Positions 35,244 through 45,223 are shown, numbered from the stretch's first letter. The stretch is 64,000 bases of DNA from Granulicella sp. 5B5 (GCF_014083945.1 NZ_CP046444.1:2790001-2854000), one strand, 5' to 3'. Translations and numbers: made by a program. The notes: a model not told the origin generated them from the sequence alone.

Positions 35244-36983
35244 ATGCCTGTACCCTCAATCCCCGGATGTGTGAACGCAAGCCCCTTCGGCGAACCTTCG
35301 GGGAAGGAGGAGTCGTTGCGGCTCTTGCTGGAGATTGGTCTCCGGCTCTACTCCGAGCGGTCGCTGGATGCGATCGCGCAGTGCACTCTCGAGGGTGCTG
35401 TGAGGGTGTGTGGCGCGGAGTTCGGGCTCTTTCTCTACTATGACCTGTCCGATGACGGGGAGGTCCATCAGCATTGCCGGTTTGCCGGTATGGACACGAC
35501 GAAAGCGCGCGACATCGCCACGTTGACGGAGCTGGCGCAGATTCTCGGTGAGCAGTCCGCCCAAGACGAACGGCCTTCGCATACGCGGGGCCTGTTGCGG
35601 ATTATGGATCTGGAAAGCGCTGCCGGGCGCGAGGTGCGGGTGCCGTTCAGCGGCTTGCCGCCGCTGCGCAGCTACCTTGTGGTCCCGGTGCGCATGCACA
35701 ACGATGAGCTGATCGGGGTGCTGGTATGCGGCCACGCCAAACCCAACAGCTTTGGGCAGGAGTGTGAAGAGTTTGTGGCGACCGTGGCGGCGCAGGCCGC
35801 CGTGACGATTGAAAACTTCCGGCTCAATCGGAATGTATTGCGCGAGATTGAGATTGCAGACCGTGCCCGTGCTCTGCAGCGCGAGACGGAGGACCGCCTG
35901 CGCCAGGCGCTTGAGGCCGCGCAATTGGGCACGTGGTCATGGGACCGCAGGACCGATCTGCTGGAGCTGGACGACCGCGCCGCCGGGCTATTTGGCGTGG
36001 CGTTTGGCGTGCCACTTACGCGCACGGCGCTGCGCGAGCACCTGGTGGTTCCGGAAGATCGCAACGTAGTCCGCGATTCTTTGCAGGAGTCGCTGGATTC
36101 CGGCCGTAGCTATGTTGCCGAGTACCGTATCGAGCGCGCTGGCGGGACGCACATCTGGGTGAGCGCGAGTGGTGTGCCGGTCTTTGTCACGGGAGCGGGC
36201 AATGACCGCGGTGACGTGGTCGGCATGGTGGGCACGGTGCAGGATGTGACCGCGCGCAAGGGGCAGGAGCATACGCTGCGCGAGAGCGAGAAGCTGGCCG
36301 CTACCGGCCGGCTGGCCGCCACCATCGCGCATGAGATCAACAACCCGCTGGAGGCCGTGACCAACCTGATCTACCTGGCGCGTACCGACACGGAGATGCC
36401 TGTTCATGTGCAACAGTTGCTGGACACGGCCGACTCCGAACTGGCCCGCGTCTCGCAGCTTGCGCAACAGACACTCGGCTTCTACCGCGACACCACGCGG
36501 CTCACGACGATCGACCTGAACAAGCTGCTGCTCGACACCGTGGACCTGTTCACGCGCAAGATGCGCAGCAAGGGCGTCGCCTGCACGATGGACCTGGAGC
36601 CCGGGCTGGCGCTCTTCGGCCTGCAGGGCGAGATCCGCCAGGTCTTCTCGAACCTGCTGGTGAATGCGATCGACGCCTCGACGCGGAGCACGATTCACAT
36701 CCGCGGACGGCGGCGGCGGCAGTGCACGGTCGAGGGCATAGACGTCGTGATCGCCGACCACGGTGAGGGAATTCCGGTAGCGGTACGGCGTCAGCTGTTC
36801 ACTCCTTTTGTCACGACGAAGGAGACGGCGGGCACCGGGCTTGGGCTCTGGGTGACGCGCGGGATCGTTGAGAAACAGGGCGGCAGTGTGCGTTTTCGCA
36901 CCAGCACAACAGTTCCAACGGGCACTATCTTTCGGGTCTTCCTTCCGGTCAGACCGCCGTCCGCCGAGACAGCATCCTCATAA
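35244..36983 (+). CDS. GAF-PAS sensor histidine kinase
   Basis: A 579-residue soluble histidine kinase. The N-terminal GAF domain spans about residues 20-190 ('RSYLVVPVRMHNDELIGVLV'). A PAS domain spans about 215-345 ('AAQLGTWSWDRRTDLLELDD', C-terminal PAC with 'GTVQDVTARKGQEHTLRESE'). The HisKA H-box 'LAATIAHEINNPLEAV' places the phospho-accepting His at 363. The ATPase shows N 'VFSNLLVNAIDAS', G1 'DHGEGIP' and G2 'GTGLGLW'. There are no membrane segments. A receiver protein gene follows 280 bases downstream, a plausible partner. ATG 35244 preferred; GTG 35241 adjoins it. Confidence 0.9.
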   Translation: MPVPSIPGCVNASPFGEPSGKEESLRLLLEIGLRLYSERSLDAIAQCTLEGAVRVCGAEFGLFLYYDLSDDGEVHQHCRFAGMDTTKARDIATLTELAQILGEQSAQDERPSHTRGLLRIMDLESAAGREVRVPFSGLPPLRSYLVVPVRMHNDELIGVLVCGHAKPNSFGQECEEFVATVAAQAAVTIENFRLNRNVLREIEIADRARALQRETEDRLRQALEAAQLGTWSWDRRTDLLELDDRAAGLFGVAFGVPLTRTALREHLVVPEDRNVVRDSLQESLDSGRSYVAEYRIERAGGTHIWVSASGVPVFVTGAGNDRGDVVGMVGTVQDVTARKGQEHTLRESEKLAATGRLAATIAHEINNPLEAVTNLIYLARTDTEMPVHVQQLLDTADSELARVSQLAQQTLGFYRDTTRLTTIDLNKLLLDTVDLFTRKMRSKGVACTMDLEPGLALFGLQGEIRQVFSNLLVNAIDASTRSTIHIRGRRRRQCTVEGIDVVIADHGEGIPVAVRRQLFTPFVTTKETAGTGLGLWVTRGIVEKQGGSVRFRTSTTVPTGTIFRVFLPVRPPSAETASS

Positions 36984-37263
36984 AACAAAGGCATGGTTTC
37001 TGCAGAAAGCTTCTGCGCGGGAGCCAAATTTGGCTAAACTACGTCTAACAGGCAGATGATGAGAAGCCCTGCCTGGGGCTGTGCGTTCCATGCAGTAAAC
37101 CCTGTTTTATTCTGCGCGACTTTTTGAGAGGTACTCAGTCTCCCTGGTAATTTGAGCTTTTTTGCGATCCAGCAGACGGCAACTTGTCCCGCTGGACTGG
37201 GTTTGATGTATCACTCAGATTTCCGAACTGCAGAGCCTCCAAAGGCAACGCGACAGGAGAGGT
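36984..37263. other. 280-base gap with short palindromes
   Basis: No gene is visible. It holds 'gcagaa-agc-ttctgc' (37000-37014), the perfect palindrome 'agccaaatttggct' (37022-37035) and 'agccctgcctggggct' (37065-37080). The first ones could terminate the kinase transcript; the second could be a protein-binding site upstream of the receiver gene. Confidence 0.4.
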
Positions 37264-37713
37264 ATGCACGCTCATCTTTTTAACACAGATGCCCCTGTTT
37301 CTTCGACCGTAGTTGTAGATGGCGAAGGGCATGGCGACGGCCTGGGACGGGCAGGGAAGCGCGTGCTCGTGGTCGATGACGAGGCGCTGATCGCCGATAC
37401 GATCGTACAAATTCTGAACCGGAACGGCTTCCAGGCCAGCGCCGTCTATAGCGGGCGCGCCGCCGTGGAGGCCGCTCGCGACCTGCAGCCGGAGACGGTG
37501 CTGAGCGACGTGGCGATGCCGCATCTCGACGGCGTGGAAACGGCGATTGAGATCCGCGCGCACTGCCCCACCGCGCGTATCGTGCTCTTCAGCGGCCAGG
37601 CGGCAACGATGGAGATTCTGGAGCGTGCCCGCGCCCTGGGTCATGACTTTGAGCTGCTGCCTAAGCCGATCCATCCGGTAGAGCTGCTGAAGCGCCTGCA
37701 GGTCAGCTCGTAG
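37264..37713 (+). CDS. Single-domain response regulator
   Basis: A 149-residue receiver-only protein. The acidic pair is Asp38-Asp39 in 'VLVVDDEALIAD', the phospho-acceptor Asp82 in 'LSDVAMPHLDG', the switch Ser110 in 'VLFSGQA' and Lys134 in 'LLPKPIHP'. The first 30 residues are a poorly conserved extension. There is no output domain, so it probably relays phosphate or binds a partner. The nearest kinase is the GAF-PAS kinase upstream, a likely but unproven partner. Confidence 0.9.
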   Translation: MHAHLFNTDAPVSSTVVVDGEGHGDGLGRAGKRVLVVDDEALIADTIVQILNRNGFQASAVYSGRAAVEAARDLQPETVLSDVAMPHLDGVETAIEIRAHCPTARIVLFSGQAATMEILERARALGHDFELLPKPIHPVELLKRLQVSS

Positions 37714-37778
37714 TTCGGCAGATCAGCTCGTAGTTTTGCTGATTCGATGCGGGCTTGCTTCGCTTATGCTTAAAGGCG

Positions 37779-38768
37779 ATGAGCCAAACTCTTCCCATCG
37801 CGATCTACTATGAGCAGCCGAACTGGTTCAAGCCGCTGTTTGCGGAGCTTGACCGCCGCGGCACGCCCTACGTGAAGCTCTTTGCACCCGAGCACTTCTA
37901 CTCGCCCGAAGACCACCCCGAGCAGAAGTACTCGCTGGTCTTTAACCGCATGAGCCCCAGCGCGTGGAACCGCAGCCACGGCGACCAGATCTTCTACACG
38001 CTCGGCTTCCTTGAGCATCTCGAGTCACGCGGCGTCAAAGTCCTCAACGGCTTCAAGGCGTTCTCGTCGGAGTTGTCGAAAGCCGGACAGCTTGTCCTCG
38101 CGGACAAGCTCGGCATCGCGTATCCGAAGGCGCGCGTCATCCATCGGCCTGAACAGGCTGTTGCCGCAGCCGAGGGCCTGCGCTGGCCTATCGTTGTGAA
38201 GCCGAACATCGGTGGCAGCGGTGCAGGCGTCAAGCGCTTCGACGGCCTCTCGCAACTGCGCCACGCCATTGAAGCGGAGCCAGGCTCACCCGATGCGTTG
38301 CAGTTCGGTCTCGACTCCACCGCGCTCGTGCAGGAGTTTATCCCCGCACAGGACGCGCACATCGTCCGTGTTGAAGTGCTCAATGGCAAGTTTCTCTACG
38401 CCATCAAGGTGCACATCACGGGCGAGACCTTCGACCTGTGCCCCGCCGACATCTGCCGCACAACCACCGGCACGGACCTCAATCGCGGGGCCTGCGCCAT
38501 CGACGCACCAAAGACCGGCATCACCGTCGAAGGCTACCAGCCTCCAGCGGACGCTATCCGCGACGTCGAGCTGCTGATGCAGCACTCCGGCATCGACATC
38601 GGCGGCGTCGAATACATCACCGACTCCCGCGACGGCACCCGCTACTACTACGACATCAACGCGCTCTCCAACTTCGTCGCCGACGGTCCGAACGTCATAG
38701 GCTTCGACCCGTTTGCGAAGCTCGTGGACTGGCTGGAAGTAGAAGCGGGTATTACCGCGAACGTTTAG
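37779..38768 (+). CDS. ATP-grasp domain protein (RimK-like)
   Basis: A 329-residue ATP-grasp ligase-fold protein. The N-terminal preATP-grasp part is 'YYEQPNWFKPLFAELDRRGT'. The ATP-grasp core has 'RWPIVVKPNIGGSGAGVKRF' (P-loop-like lysine and glycine-rich loop), 'ALVQEFIPAQDAHIVRVEVL' and the C-terminal metal-site block 'GGVEYITDSRDGTRYYYDIN'. It probably joins a carboxylate to an amine or amino acid with ATP hydrolysis. ATG 37779 gives the conserved start. Fifteen bases after its stop begins a flavin monooxygenase gene, suggesting the two act in one small pathway. Confidence 0.85.
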   Translation: MSQTLPIAIYYEQPNWFKPLFAELDRRGTPYVKLFAPEHFYSPEDHPEQKYSLVFNRMSPSAWNRSHGDQIFYTLGFLEHLESRGVKVLNGFKAFSSELSKAGQLVLADKLGIAYPKARVIHRPEQAVAAAEGLRWPIVVKPNIGGSGAGVKRFDGLSQLRHAIEAEPGSPDALQFGLDSTALVQEFIPAQDAHIVRVEVLNGKFLYAIKVHITGETFDLCPADICRTTTGTDLNRGACAIDAPKTGITVEGYQPPADAIRDVELLMQHSGIDIGGVEYITDSRDGTRYYYDINALSNFVADGPNVIGFDPFAKLVDWLEVEAGITANV

Positions 38769-38783
38769 TCAGGAGTGGTTAGG

Positions 38784-39860
38784 ATGCGCTACGGTTTCTG
38801 GCTACCCGTCTTCGGCGGCTGGCTTCGCAACATCGACGATGAGCAGATGCCCGCCACATGGGAGTACGTGAGCGACCTCTGCCAGCAGGCCGAAGCCCTC
38901 GGCTACGATCTCACACTCATTGCCGAGCTGAACCTCAACGACATCAAGGGCGTCGAGGCCGACTCGCTCGACGCGTGGACGACTACCGCCGCACTCGCCG
39001 CCGTCACAAAGACGCTCGAGCTGATGATCGCCGTGCGTCCCACGTTCCACAACCCCGCGCTGCTCGCGAAGCAGGCTGCATGTCTCGACCGCATCGGTCA
39101 GGTGAGTGGGGGAGGCAGGCTCACGCTCAATGTCGTCAGCAGCTGGTGGCGCGACGAGGCGACCAAGTACGGCATCCCCTTCGACGAGCACGACGAGCGT
39201 TACGCGCGCACGGAAGAGTGGCTCGATGTGCTGCAAAACTGCTGGAAGGGCCAGCACACCTCGCACAGCGGGCGCTTCTACAACATCGACGACAACGTCC
39301 TCTCGCCCAAGCCGCTGCCCACGCGCGGCTACTCGCGAGCACCGCAGGGTGCGGGCTTGCCTACGCTCTACGCCGGTGGTGAGAGCGAGACCGCAAAGAA
39401 CCTCATCGCGGCCAAGTGCGATGCTTACCTGATGCACGGCGACGATCCGAAGACTATCGCCAGCAAGATTGAGGACATGAAGCAGCGCCGCGCAAAGCAT
39501 CCGCATCTTGCGCCGTTGCTCTTCGGCGTCACAGGCTACTGTATCGTGCGCGACAGCGAGGCCGAGGCGAACAGGGAAGTTGAGCGCATCACCTCGCAGC
39601 CTGATCCTTCGCAATCGCCCGCGGGGTATGCCAACTTTCAGCAGTGGATCACCGGCTCGCAGTTGGAGAAGAAGTTGAGCCTGCGCGACTACTCCGTCTC
39701 CAACCGCGGTCTACATAGCGGCATGATCGGCACGCCGGAGCAGGTGAAGCAGCGGCTCGCAGACTTCGAAGGCGCGGGCTGCTCGCTGGTGCTGCTGCAG
39801 TCGTCTCCGCAGCACACGGAGATGGCTCGCTTCGCCGCGCAGGTAATGCAGCGCAGCTAA
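38784..39860 (+). CDS. LLM-class flavin-dependent oxidoreductase (SsuD-like)
   Basis: A 358-residue luciferase-like monooxygenase close to alkanesulfonate monooxygenase: 'YGFWLPVFGGWLRNIDDEQM' at the start, 'RPTFHNPALLAKQAACLDRI' and 'GGRLTLNVVSSWWRDEATKY' (flavin/substrate region), 'LPTLYAGGESETAKN' and 'HSGMIGTPEQVKQRLADFEG' at the end. It uses FMNH2 and oxygen. The ATG at 38784 has AGGAG 8 bases upstream; GTG 38775 lies inside the ribosome site. No ssu ABC transporter or flavin reductase is adjacent, so the substrate is unlikely to be deduced from context except through the upstream ATP-grasp partner. Confidence 0.9.
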   Translation: MRYGFWLPVFGGWLRNIDDEQMPATWEYVSDLCQQAEALGYDLTLIAELNLNDIKGVEADSLDAWTTTAALAAVTKTLELMIAVRPTFHNPALLAKQAACLDRIGQVSGGGRLTLNVVSSWWRDEATKYGIPFDEHDERYARTEEWLDVLQNCWKGQHTSHSGRFYNIDDNVLSPKPLPTRGYSRAPQGAGLPTLYAGGESETAKNLIAAKCDAYLMHGDDPKTIASKIEDMKQRRAKHPHLAPLLFGVTGYCIVRDSEAEANREVERITSQPDPSQSPAGYANFQQWITGSQLEKKLSLRDYSVSNRGLHSGMIGTPEQVKQRLADFEGAGCSLVLLQSSPQHTEMARFAAQVMQRS

Positions 39861-39951
39861 CTCCGCGTTCCTGCATTGAATCTGCAAGACGCTAGTTCCT
39901 CTATTTGTTGTGGGTTGCTACTTATCCTGCAAACAGCGTAGTCTTTTGCGC

Positions 39952-41436
39952 ATGATGAACCGTCGTCACTTCCTTCTTTCCGCCGCCGCTGCGACAACGC
40001 TGCCGCATCTGCGTTCGCTGGCGCAGGCGCCTGCTGCCACGCTCAGTCTGCATCCTGACCGCCCTGGACCGAAGGTGCCGGCGAACTTCGTCGGCCTCTC
40101 GTACGAGACGCAGCAGCTCTCCGATCCAACATTCTTCACCCCCGCGAACACCGGTCTCGTAGCACGTCTCCGCGAACTCGCGCCGCACGGCGTGCTGCGC
40201 CTTGGCGGCAATACATCCGACTACGGCTTCTGGAAGCCGACACCGACTTCGGTCGCGCCGCCGCGGCCCAAGCGCCCGTACAAAGTCGGCGATCCGCCGC
40301 CTGATTTGTCTTACGCCGTCACGCCGGAGGCTGTGCGCAACCTGCATGGTTTTCTCGAAGCCACGGGCTGGACGTGCCTCTACGGCATCAACCTCGGAAC
40401 CAACACCCCGCAGCTAGCGGCGGATGAAGCCGCGTTCGTCGCGAAGACACTCGGGCCGCGGCTGGAGTACTTCCAGATCGGCAACGAGGCGGACCGCTTC
40501 GGCTCGACGATCCGCGATCCCAAACTCACCGGCCATCCCTGGAACGCGGACGCCTATCTCAACGAGTGGCTCACCTTCACCAAAGCCATCCTCGCACGCG
40601 TGCCGAATGCGAAGTTCGGCCTGCCCGACGTTGCGAGCAACGCCGAGTGGATCACCGCCGTCGGCGACCGTCTTCAGAACAACCCCATCCGCGAGCACGT
40701 CGCATGCATCACGCACCACTATTACATCGGCGGCCCGCCATCGAACCCGCAGATGACGATCGAGCGCATCCTCAAGGCCGACTCGCGCGTTCCACGCGAT
40801 GCTGCGCTTGTTCGCGCCTCTGCAGCCAAGCTGCACACTGGCTATCGCATGAGCGAGGGCAACACCTGCTATCGCGGCGGCAAGCCCGGCGTGTCGGATG
40901 TATTTGCGGCGGCGTTGTGGTCAGCGGATTACATGCTGCTGTTGGCTTCGCTGGGCTACGCGGGTGTAAACCTGCACGGCGGCGATGCCCAGATGGTCGC
41001 GAACTCACTTGGCGGCACGCTGCCCGGCGATGCCATTGTGCTGGCCGAGCACGGCAACCCCTCCGAGCATCCGCACCCTTACTACACGCCCGTCGCACAC
41101 ATCGGCGACAAGTATCTGCTGGAGCCGGTCGCCTTCGGAATGCGCTTTGCAGGCCTCTTCGCAGGCGCAACGGTGGTGCCTGTTGACTTCAATCCCGGCA
41201 ATGTCAACGCCACGGCTTATGCTGCGAAGCACCCTGACGGCACGACGGTCGTCGCAGTCATCAACAAAGACCTCTCGCAGAACCTGCCGCTGAATCTGCC
41301 CGGCTTCCACGCCGAGTACGCGTTGACCGCGCCTGCGGCAAACGCGCGGCAGGCCTCGCTCATGAGGACGACACAGGCCTCGCTGACGCATGTGTTGCCG
41401 CACACCTCGGCGGCGATCTTCCGCAGTCGCGGCTAA
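39952..41436 (+). CDS. Secreted glycoside hydrolase, family 79-like
   Basis: A 494-residue protein with a Tat-like signal (MNRRHFLLSAAAATTLPHLR). The catalytic barrel shows 'GVLRLGGNTSDYGFW' (the RxGG block of beta-glucuronidase/heparanase relatives), 'LEYFQIGNEADRFG' with the acid/base Glu in NE, 'CITHHYYIG', and 'YRMSEGNTCYRGGKPGVSD' with the putative nucleophile Glu in SEGN. A C-terminal beta domain follows ('ATAYAAKHPDGTTVVAVINK'). The pattern fits GH79 beta-glucuronidases. The gene ends at a strong terminator shared with the convergent TonB receptor gene. Confidence 0.82.
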   Translation: MMNRRHFLLSAAAATTLPHLRSLAQAPAATLSLHPDRPGPKVPANFVGLSYETQQLSDPTFFTPANTGLVARLRELAPHGVLRLGGNTSDYGFWKPTPTSVAPPRPKRPYKVGDPPPDLSYAVTPEAVRNLHGFLEATGWTCLYGINLGTNTPQLAADEAAFVAKTLGPRLEYFQIGNEADRFGSTIRDPKLTGHPWNADAYLNEWLTFTKAILARVPNAKFGLPDVASNAEWITAVGDRLQNNPIREHVACITHHYYIGGPPSNPQMTIERILKADSRVPRDAALVRASAAKLHTGYRMSEGNTCYRGGKPGVSDVFAAALWSADYMLLLASLGYAGVNLHGGDAQMVANSLGGTLPGDAIVLAEHGNPSEHPHPYYTPVAHIGDKYLLEPVAFGMRFAGLFAGATVVPVDFNPGNVNATAYAAKHPDGTTVVAVINKDLSQNLPLNLPGFHAEYALTAPAANARQASLMRTTQASLTHVLPHTSAAIFRSRG

Positions 41437-41446
41437 TTGTTGCACG

Positions 41447-41488
41447 CAAACAGCAAGGGCGCCGAGAGATCGGCGCCCTTGCTGTTTG
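41447..41488. terminator. Bidirectional terminator, 18-bp perfect stem
   Basis: 'caaacagcaagggcgccg' (41447-41464), loop agagat, and 'cggcgcccttgctgtttg' (41471-41488) form a perfect stem between the convergent GH79 (stop 41436) and TonB receptor (stop 41504) genes. Confidence 0.88.
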
Positions 41489-41503
41489 TGGTTATGCTGC
41501 TGT

Positions 41504-44500
41504 TTAGAAGACGATCCGCGCGCCCAGCTGCACCTGCCGAGGCTGGCTGTTCGCCGCCACTGCCGTGATGTAGCCGAAGTTGCTGGCCGTTGCGCTGGAG
41601 ACGTTCGGCGTTGCAAACACGGGGTGGTTGAACGTGTTGAACGTCTCGAAACGCAGTTGCAGGTACGCCGAGTCCGTGAAGTGGAAGTCCTTCAGGATCG
41701 ACGCATCCATATTGTTGAAGCCGTCGCCGCGCACCCACGACATCGTCGTCGGCAGCGTGCGGTAGTGGTCGATGTACTGACCGTTGATGAACTGCGATCC
41801 GTCGCACGCGCCAGCCGTCGGGCAGGTGGTTGCGCTGCCTGTGACGAACCTGCTGGCGCTCAGCGCCGGATTGCCCGAGCTGGTCGGCGAAGTGTTGCGC
41901 GTCTGGTTGGCGATGTCGCGCAGCGTCACGCCAGGCTGCAGTGGGATGTCGGTTGGGAACTCTACCGGCGGGCCTGTCTGGAACTGGTAGATACCGTTCA
42001 CCACGAAGCCGCCAAAGACCTCGTCCGCCCAGCGCTTGCCGCCAAAGCTGAACATCTTGTCTTTGCCAAACGGCAGGTTGTAGGTGCCGCCCACGGTGAA
42101 GTGGTGCGTGTGGTCAAATGGCGAGACCCGGCGATTGACGAAGCTGTCCTCGTCGTTCAGGCGGGTGTCGGCTTCAATCAACTTGCTGAAGCTGTAGTTC
42201 GCCGTGAGGGTCAGGCCATGTTTTGCGCGCTGCTCTATGTGCACAATCGCGCTGTTGAAGTAGGACTGTCCAATCGTCTCGTTCTGCTCCGTAATGGCAG
42301 CTGTACAGAACTGCGGGAATGGAACGATCAGGCTTGACGCAGCCGTTGTGGTGCCGTTGCAACCGGAGCTGTTGGGCAGCTTGCCGGCGAACGGGTTCGG
42401 TACGTTGGTCGCGTAGGCCAGCGCCAGCGCCTCATTGCGGTAGGGGCTGTGGGTCATGTACTGCGACTGCACCGCGTTCAGGTTCTGTGAGGCCACCGGC
42501 AGATGTAAGCTGTGGTTTCCCTCATACAGAACTTCGAGCAGCGTGCTGTTGGTCAGCGCATACTGCGCGCCAAGGTCGTAGCGCTCTGCGTAGGGGTCAT
42601 GCTCCACAGGCGCCAGGAAGCTGATTGCCTGGCCGAGGAACGTGCTTGCACCCTGCGAGGAGCCCGCCGGTGCGTTGAAGCCGTTCGGGAACGGATTGCT
42701 CAGCGTGTAGCTCGGCGGTGTGAAGTAGCTGTTCGTTGTCTGTCCAGCATAGGCGGTCGATGAGCTGAAGCCCTCCTGGTTGCTGATCGCCGACGTTGAA
42801 TACGTGCCCGTTGCTGCCAGTGTCGACAACGTCTCCGGCTGCACAAAGATGCCGAAGCCGCCGCGAATCACCAGCTTCGTGATCGGGTTGTACGAGAAGC
42901 CGATACGCGGGCTCAGGAAGCCGTTGTTCGTCGCATACACTGCACCATTGTTGCCATTCGGGAAGGTCAGACCGCCCAGCGTGTTGATCGACGCGATGGC
43001 TGCACTGACACCGTTCGAACTCACCGTAACCGGCGTAAATGTAGCACCGGAGACAGCGTTCGTTGCTGCCGGGTTGAAGCCATCCACCGTGCGCCCATAC
43101 TTCTCGCGGAACGGCGTGTCGATGTCGTACCGCGCACCGAGGTTCAGCGTCAGGTGATCGGTCACGCGCCAGTCATCCTGTACGAACGAACCGATGTAGT
43201 ACTGGTGATAGTCGCCACGTGCTTCCAGGTCATAGTCGCCAGTGCTCGGCAGGCCCAGCATAAAGGCTGCAAGATCGCCGCCGAAGATATTGCTGTTGCC
43301 GCTGGTGCCGGCGTTCGTATAAGCCGAGTTGAATGTGAAGTTGCCTGACGAGTTCAGGAAGTGTTGGATGCTGATGCGGTACTGCCGCCCATCGAAGCCG
43401 ACCTTCAGCGTGTGCCGCCCCAGCACCTTCACCATGTCGGCGAAGACCTGGTAGCTGGTGGTCGGATCGAAACCGGAACCCGTATCGCCGAAGCACTGGT
43501 AGCTGGTCTCGCTGCCGCAGCTGGAGCCGGTCGCAAAGTTGATGTACGGCAGCTGTGATTCCAGACTGGAGGTCGTCATCATTGCGGGCAGGCCAACCGA
43601 GCTCGGGCTATATTGCTGCGCAGGAGTGCCCATCACCTCGTTGAACAGTGTCCAGTTCACACGTGTGTCGAAGATCGTGGTGGGATTCAGTGTGAAGACG
43701 TTGTCGATCGTCAGACCGAAGTTCTCACGCACCAGGTTGGACCCCGTCGTGTTATTGCCGAAGTAGTTGTTCTTGACCTGCGTGCGGTAGTTGTGCCGGA
43801 AGTCGAAGAACAGATGATCGCGCTCGCTCGCGTTGTAGTCGATGCGCCCGAATTCGTTGTTGTAGTTGTCGATGCTGGGTGCATCGCTGATGTAGTTGTC
43901 CTGCCCGTCCGCCGCCGCTCCTGCCGCGTTGTTCGGTGTAGGGAAGAAGTTGAGGTATGCCAACGCAATCGGGTTGAACGTCGAGGCCACCGTCGTGAGC
44001 TGGTTGTTCAGCACCGGCGAACGCGTGAACTTGGAGGTCGTGCCGACTGCTGTGTAAGGGTTGTAGAGCTGGTTCGGGTCGACGAAGGGCGCAGTGTTGC
44101 TGCCGGAGGGATTACAGATGGCCGCCGCGGTCGCTGGGTTGTTCGCAAAGCCCGCAGGGCAACCCGCAGCGAGCGTCTGCGAGAAATCGCCACTGCGCTC
44201 AGCTGCCGTTGGCACCGTCAATGCGGTCGCCGCTGGCGTGGAGTCCTTCAGACCTTCATACGCGAAGAAGAAGAAGAGCTTGTCCTTGCCGTTGTAGAGC
44301 TTCGGGATGAGCACAGGGCCACCGACGGTAAGGCCATACTGGTTGAAGTGCGTCACCGGCGTGCGAACTCGTGGTGTCGCGCGGTCGTTGAAGTAAAGGT
44401 CGCCATCGAGATCCGAGATCTGCGAGAACTCATACAGGCTGCCGTGGAAGGCATTCGTGCCGCTCTTGGTGATCTGGTTAATCACGCCGCCGATGGTGTG

Positions 44501-45223
44501 GCCGAAGCTGGCATCGGTGTCAAAGGGACGCACAGAGACCTCCTGCACGGAGTCCTCAGTCGGGGCATATGCGAGTGCGCCCAGCATCGTCAGGTCAGGC
44601 GAGCCATCCAGCAGAACCTCGCTCACCTGGTTCGGCGTGCCGCCCATGGACCACGAGTTGCCGGCCCCGTTATCGAATGGGTGCACGATCTGCGGTGCGG
44701 CCGTTGTGATAACCCCTTCGGAAAGCTCGGTCAGGGTCGTCGGCGTACGGCCATTCAACGGCAGGTTGGCTACGGACTCAGTTGTGATCACCTGTCCGAC
44801 CGATGCGTTTGCCTGGTCAATCAGTGGAGCAGCCGCGCTGACGGTCACCGTCTGGTTCGCGCCCCCTACCTGCATAGTCAGATTCACGATCGGGTGCGCC
44901 TGGCTCTCCAGTGTGATGCCGGTACGCACCGTCTGCTGAAAGCCGTTAGCGTTTGCCGTAATCGAGTAGGTTCCGGGCAATAGGAACGGCACCACATACT
45001 GGCCTGCGCTGTCGCTGGTCGTCTTGTTTACCGTGCCGGTACTGGTCTCCCGCACCGTTATGCTGGCGCCGGGGATGACCGCCCCAGTGTTATCCGCGAC
45101 AGCGCCACTAATGGTCCCGCGGAACTCCTGCGCGTGGATTGTGGTCGGTATCAGGCCGATAGAGAGAAAGAATGCCAGGGTCAACGCACACGTTGCCCAG
45201 GCTGATCGTAGAGAGATTCGCAT
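41504..45223 (-). CDS. TonB-dependent receptor, Oar-like with carboxypeptidase-regulatory domain
   Basis: A 1239-residue outer-membrane protein. Signal peptide MRISLRSAWATCALTLAFFL ends near IHAQ. Residues ~33-115 are a carboxypeptidase-regulatory-like domain ('GAVADNTGAVIPGASITVRE'), ~125-250 the plug ('LNGRTPTTLTELSEGVI', 'GGVINQITKSGTNAFHGSLY'), and the rest a 22-strand-type barrel ending in an aromatic 'LGARIVF', the C-terminal strand signature. This Oar-like layout is greatly expanded in Acidobacteria. It probably imports oligosaccharide or other large nutrient molecules; the convergent GH79 enzyme is a possible functional neighbour. AGGAG lies 9 bases upstream of ATG. Confidence 0.93.
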   Translation of the reverse strand: MRISLRSAWATCALTLAFFLSIGLIPTTIHAQEFRGTISGAVADNTGAVIPGASITVRETSTGTVNKTTSDSAGQYVVPFLLPGTYSITANANGFQQTVRTGITLESQAHPIVNLTMQVGGANQTVTVSAAAPLIDQANASVGQVITTESVANLPLNGRTPTTLTELSEGVITTAAPQIVHPFDNGAGNSWSMGGTPNQVSEVLLDGSPDLTMLGALAYAPTEDSVQEVSVRPFDTDASFGHTIGGVINQITKSGTNAFHGSLYEFSQISDLDGDLYFNDRATPRVRTPVTHFNQYGLTVGGPVLIPKLYNGKDKLFFFFAYEGLKDSTPAATALTVPTAAERSGDFSQTLAAGCPAGFANNPATAAAICNPSGSNTAPFVDPNQLYNPYTAVGTTSKFTRSPVLNNQLTTVASTFNPIALAYLNFFPTPNNAAGAAADGQDNYISDAPSIDNYNNEFGRIDYNASERDHLFFDFRHNYRTQVKNNYFGNNTTGSNLVRENFGLTIDNVFTLNPTTIFDTRVNWTLFNEVMGTPAQQYSPSSVGLPAMMTTSSLESQLPYINFATGSSCGSETSYQCFGDTGSGFDPTTSYQVFADMVKVLGRHTLKVGFDGRQYRISIQHFLNSSGNFTFNSAYTNAGTSGNSNIFGGDLAAFMLGLPSTGDYDLEARGDYHQYYIGSFVQDDWRVTDHLTLNLGARYDIDTPFREKYGRTVDGFNPAATNAVSGATFTPVTVSSNGVSAAIASINTLGGLTFPNGNNGAVYATNNGFLSPRIGFSYNPITKLVIRGGFGIFVQPETLSTLAATGTYSTSAISNQEGFSSSTAYAGQTTNSYFTPPSYTLSNPFPNGFNAPAGSSQGASTFLGQAISFLAPVEHDPYAERYDLGAQYALTNSTLLEVLYEGNHSLHLPVASQNLNAVQSQYMTHSPYRNEALALAYATNVPNPFAGKLPNSSGCNGTTTAASSLIVPFPQFCTAAITEQNETIGQSYFNSAIVHIEQRAKHGLTLTANYSFSKLIEADTRLNDEDSFVNRRVSPFDHTHHFTVGGTYNLPFGKDKMFSFGGKRWADEVFGGFVVNGIYQFQTGPPVEFPTDIPLQPGVTLRDIANQTRNTSPTSSGNPALSASRFVTGSATTCPTAGACDGSQFINGQYIDHYRTLPTTMSWVRGDGFNNMDASILKDFHFTDSAYLQLRFETFNTFNHPVFATPNVSSATASNFGYITAVAANSQPRQVQLGARIVF

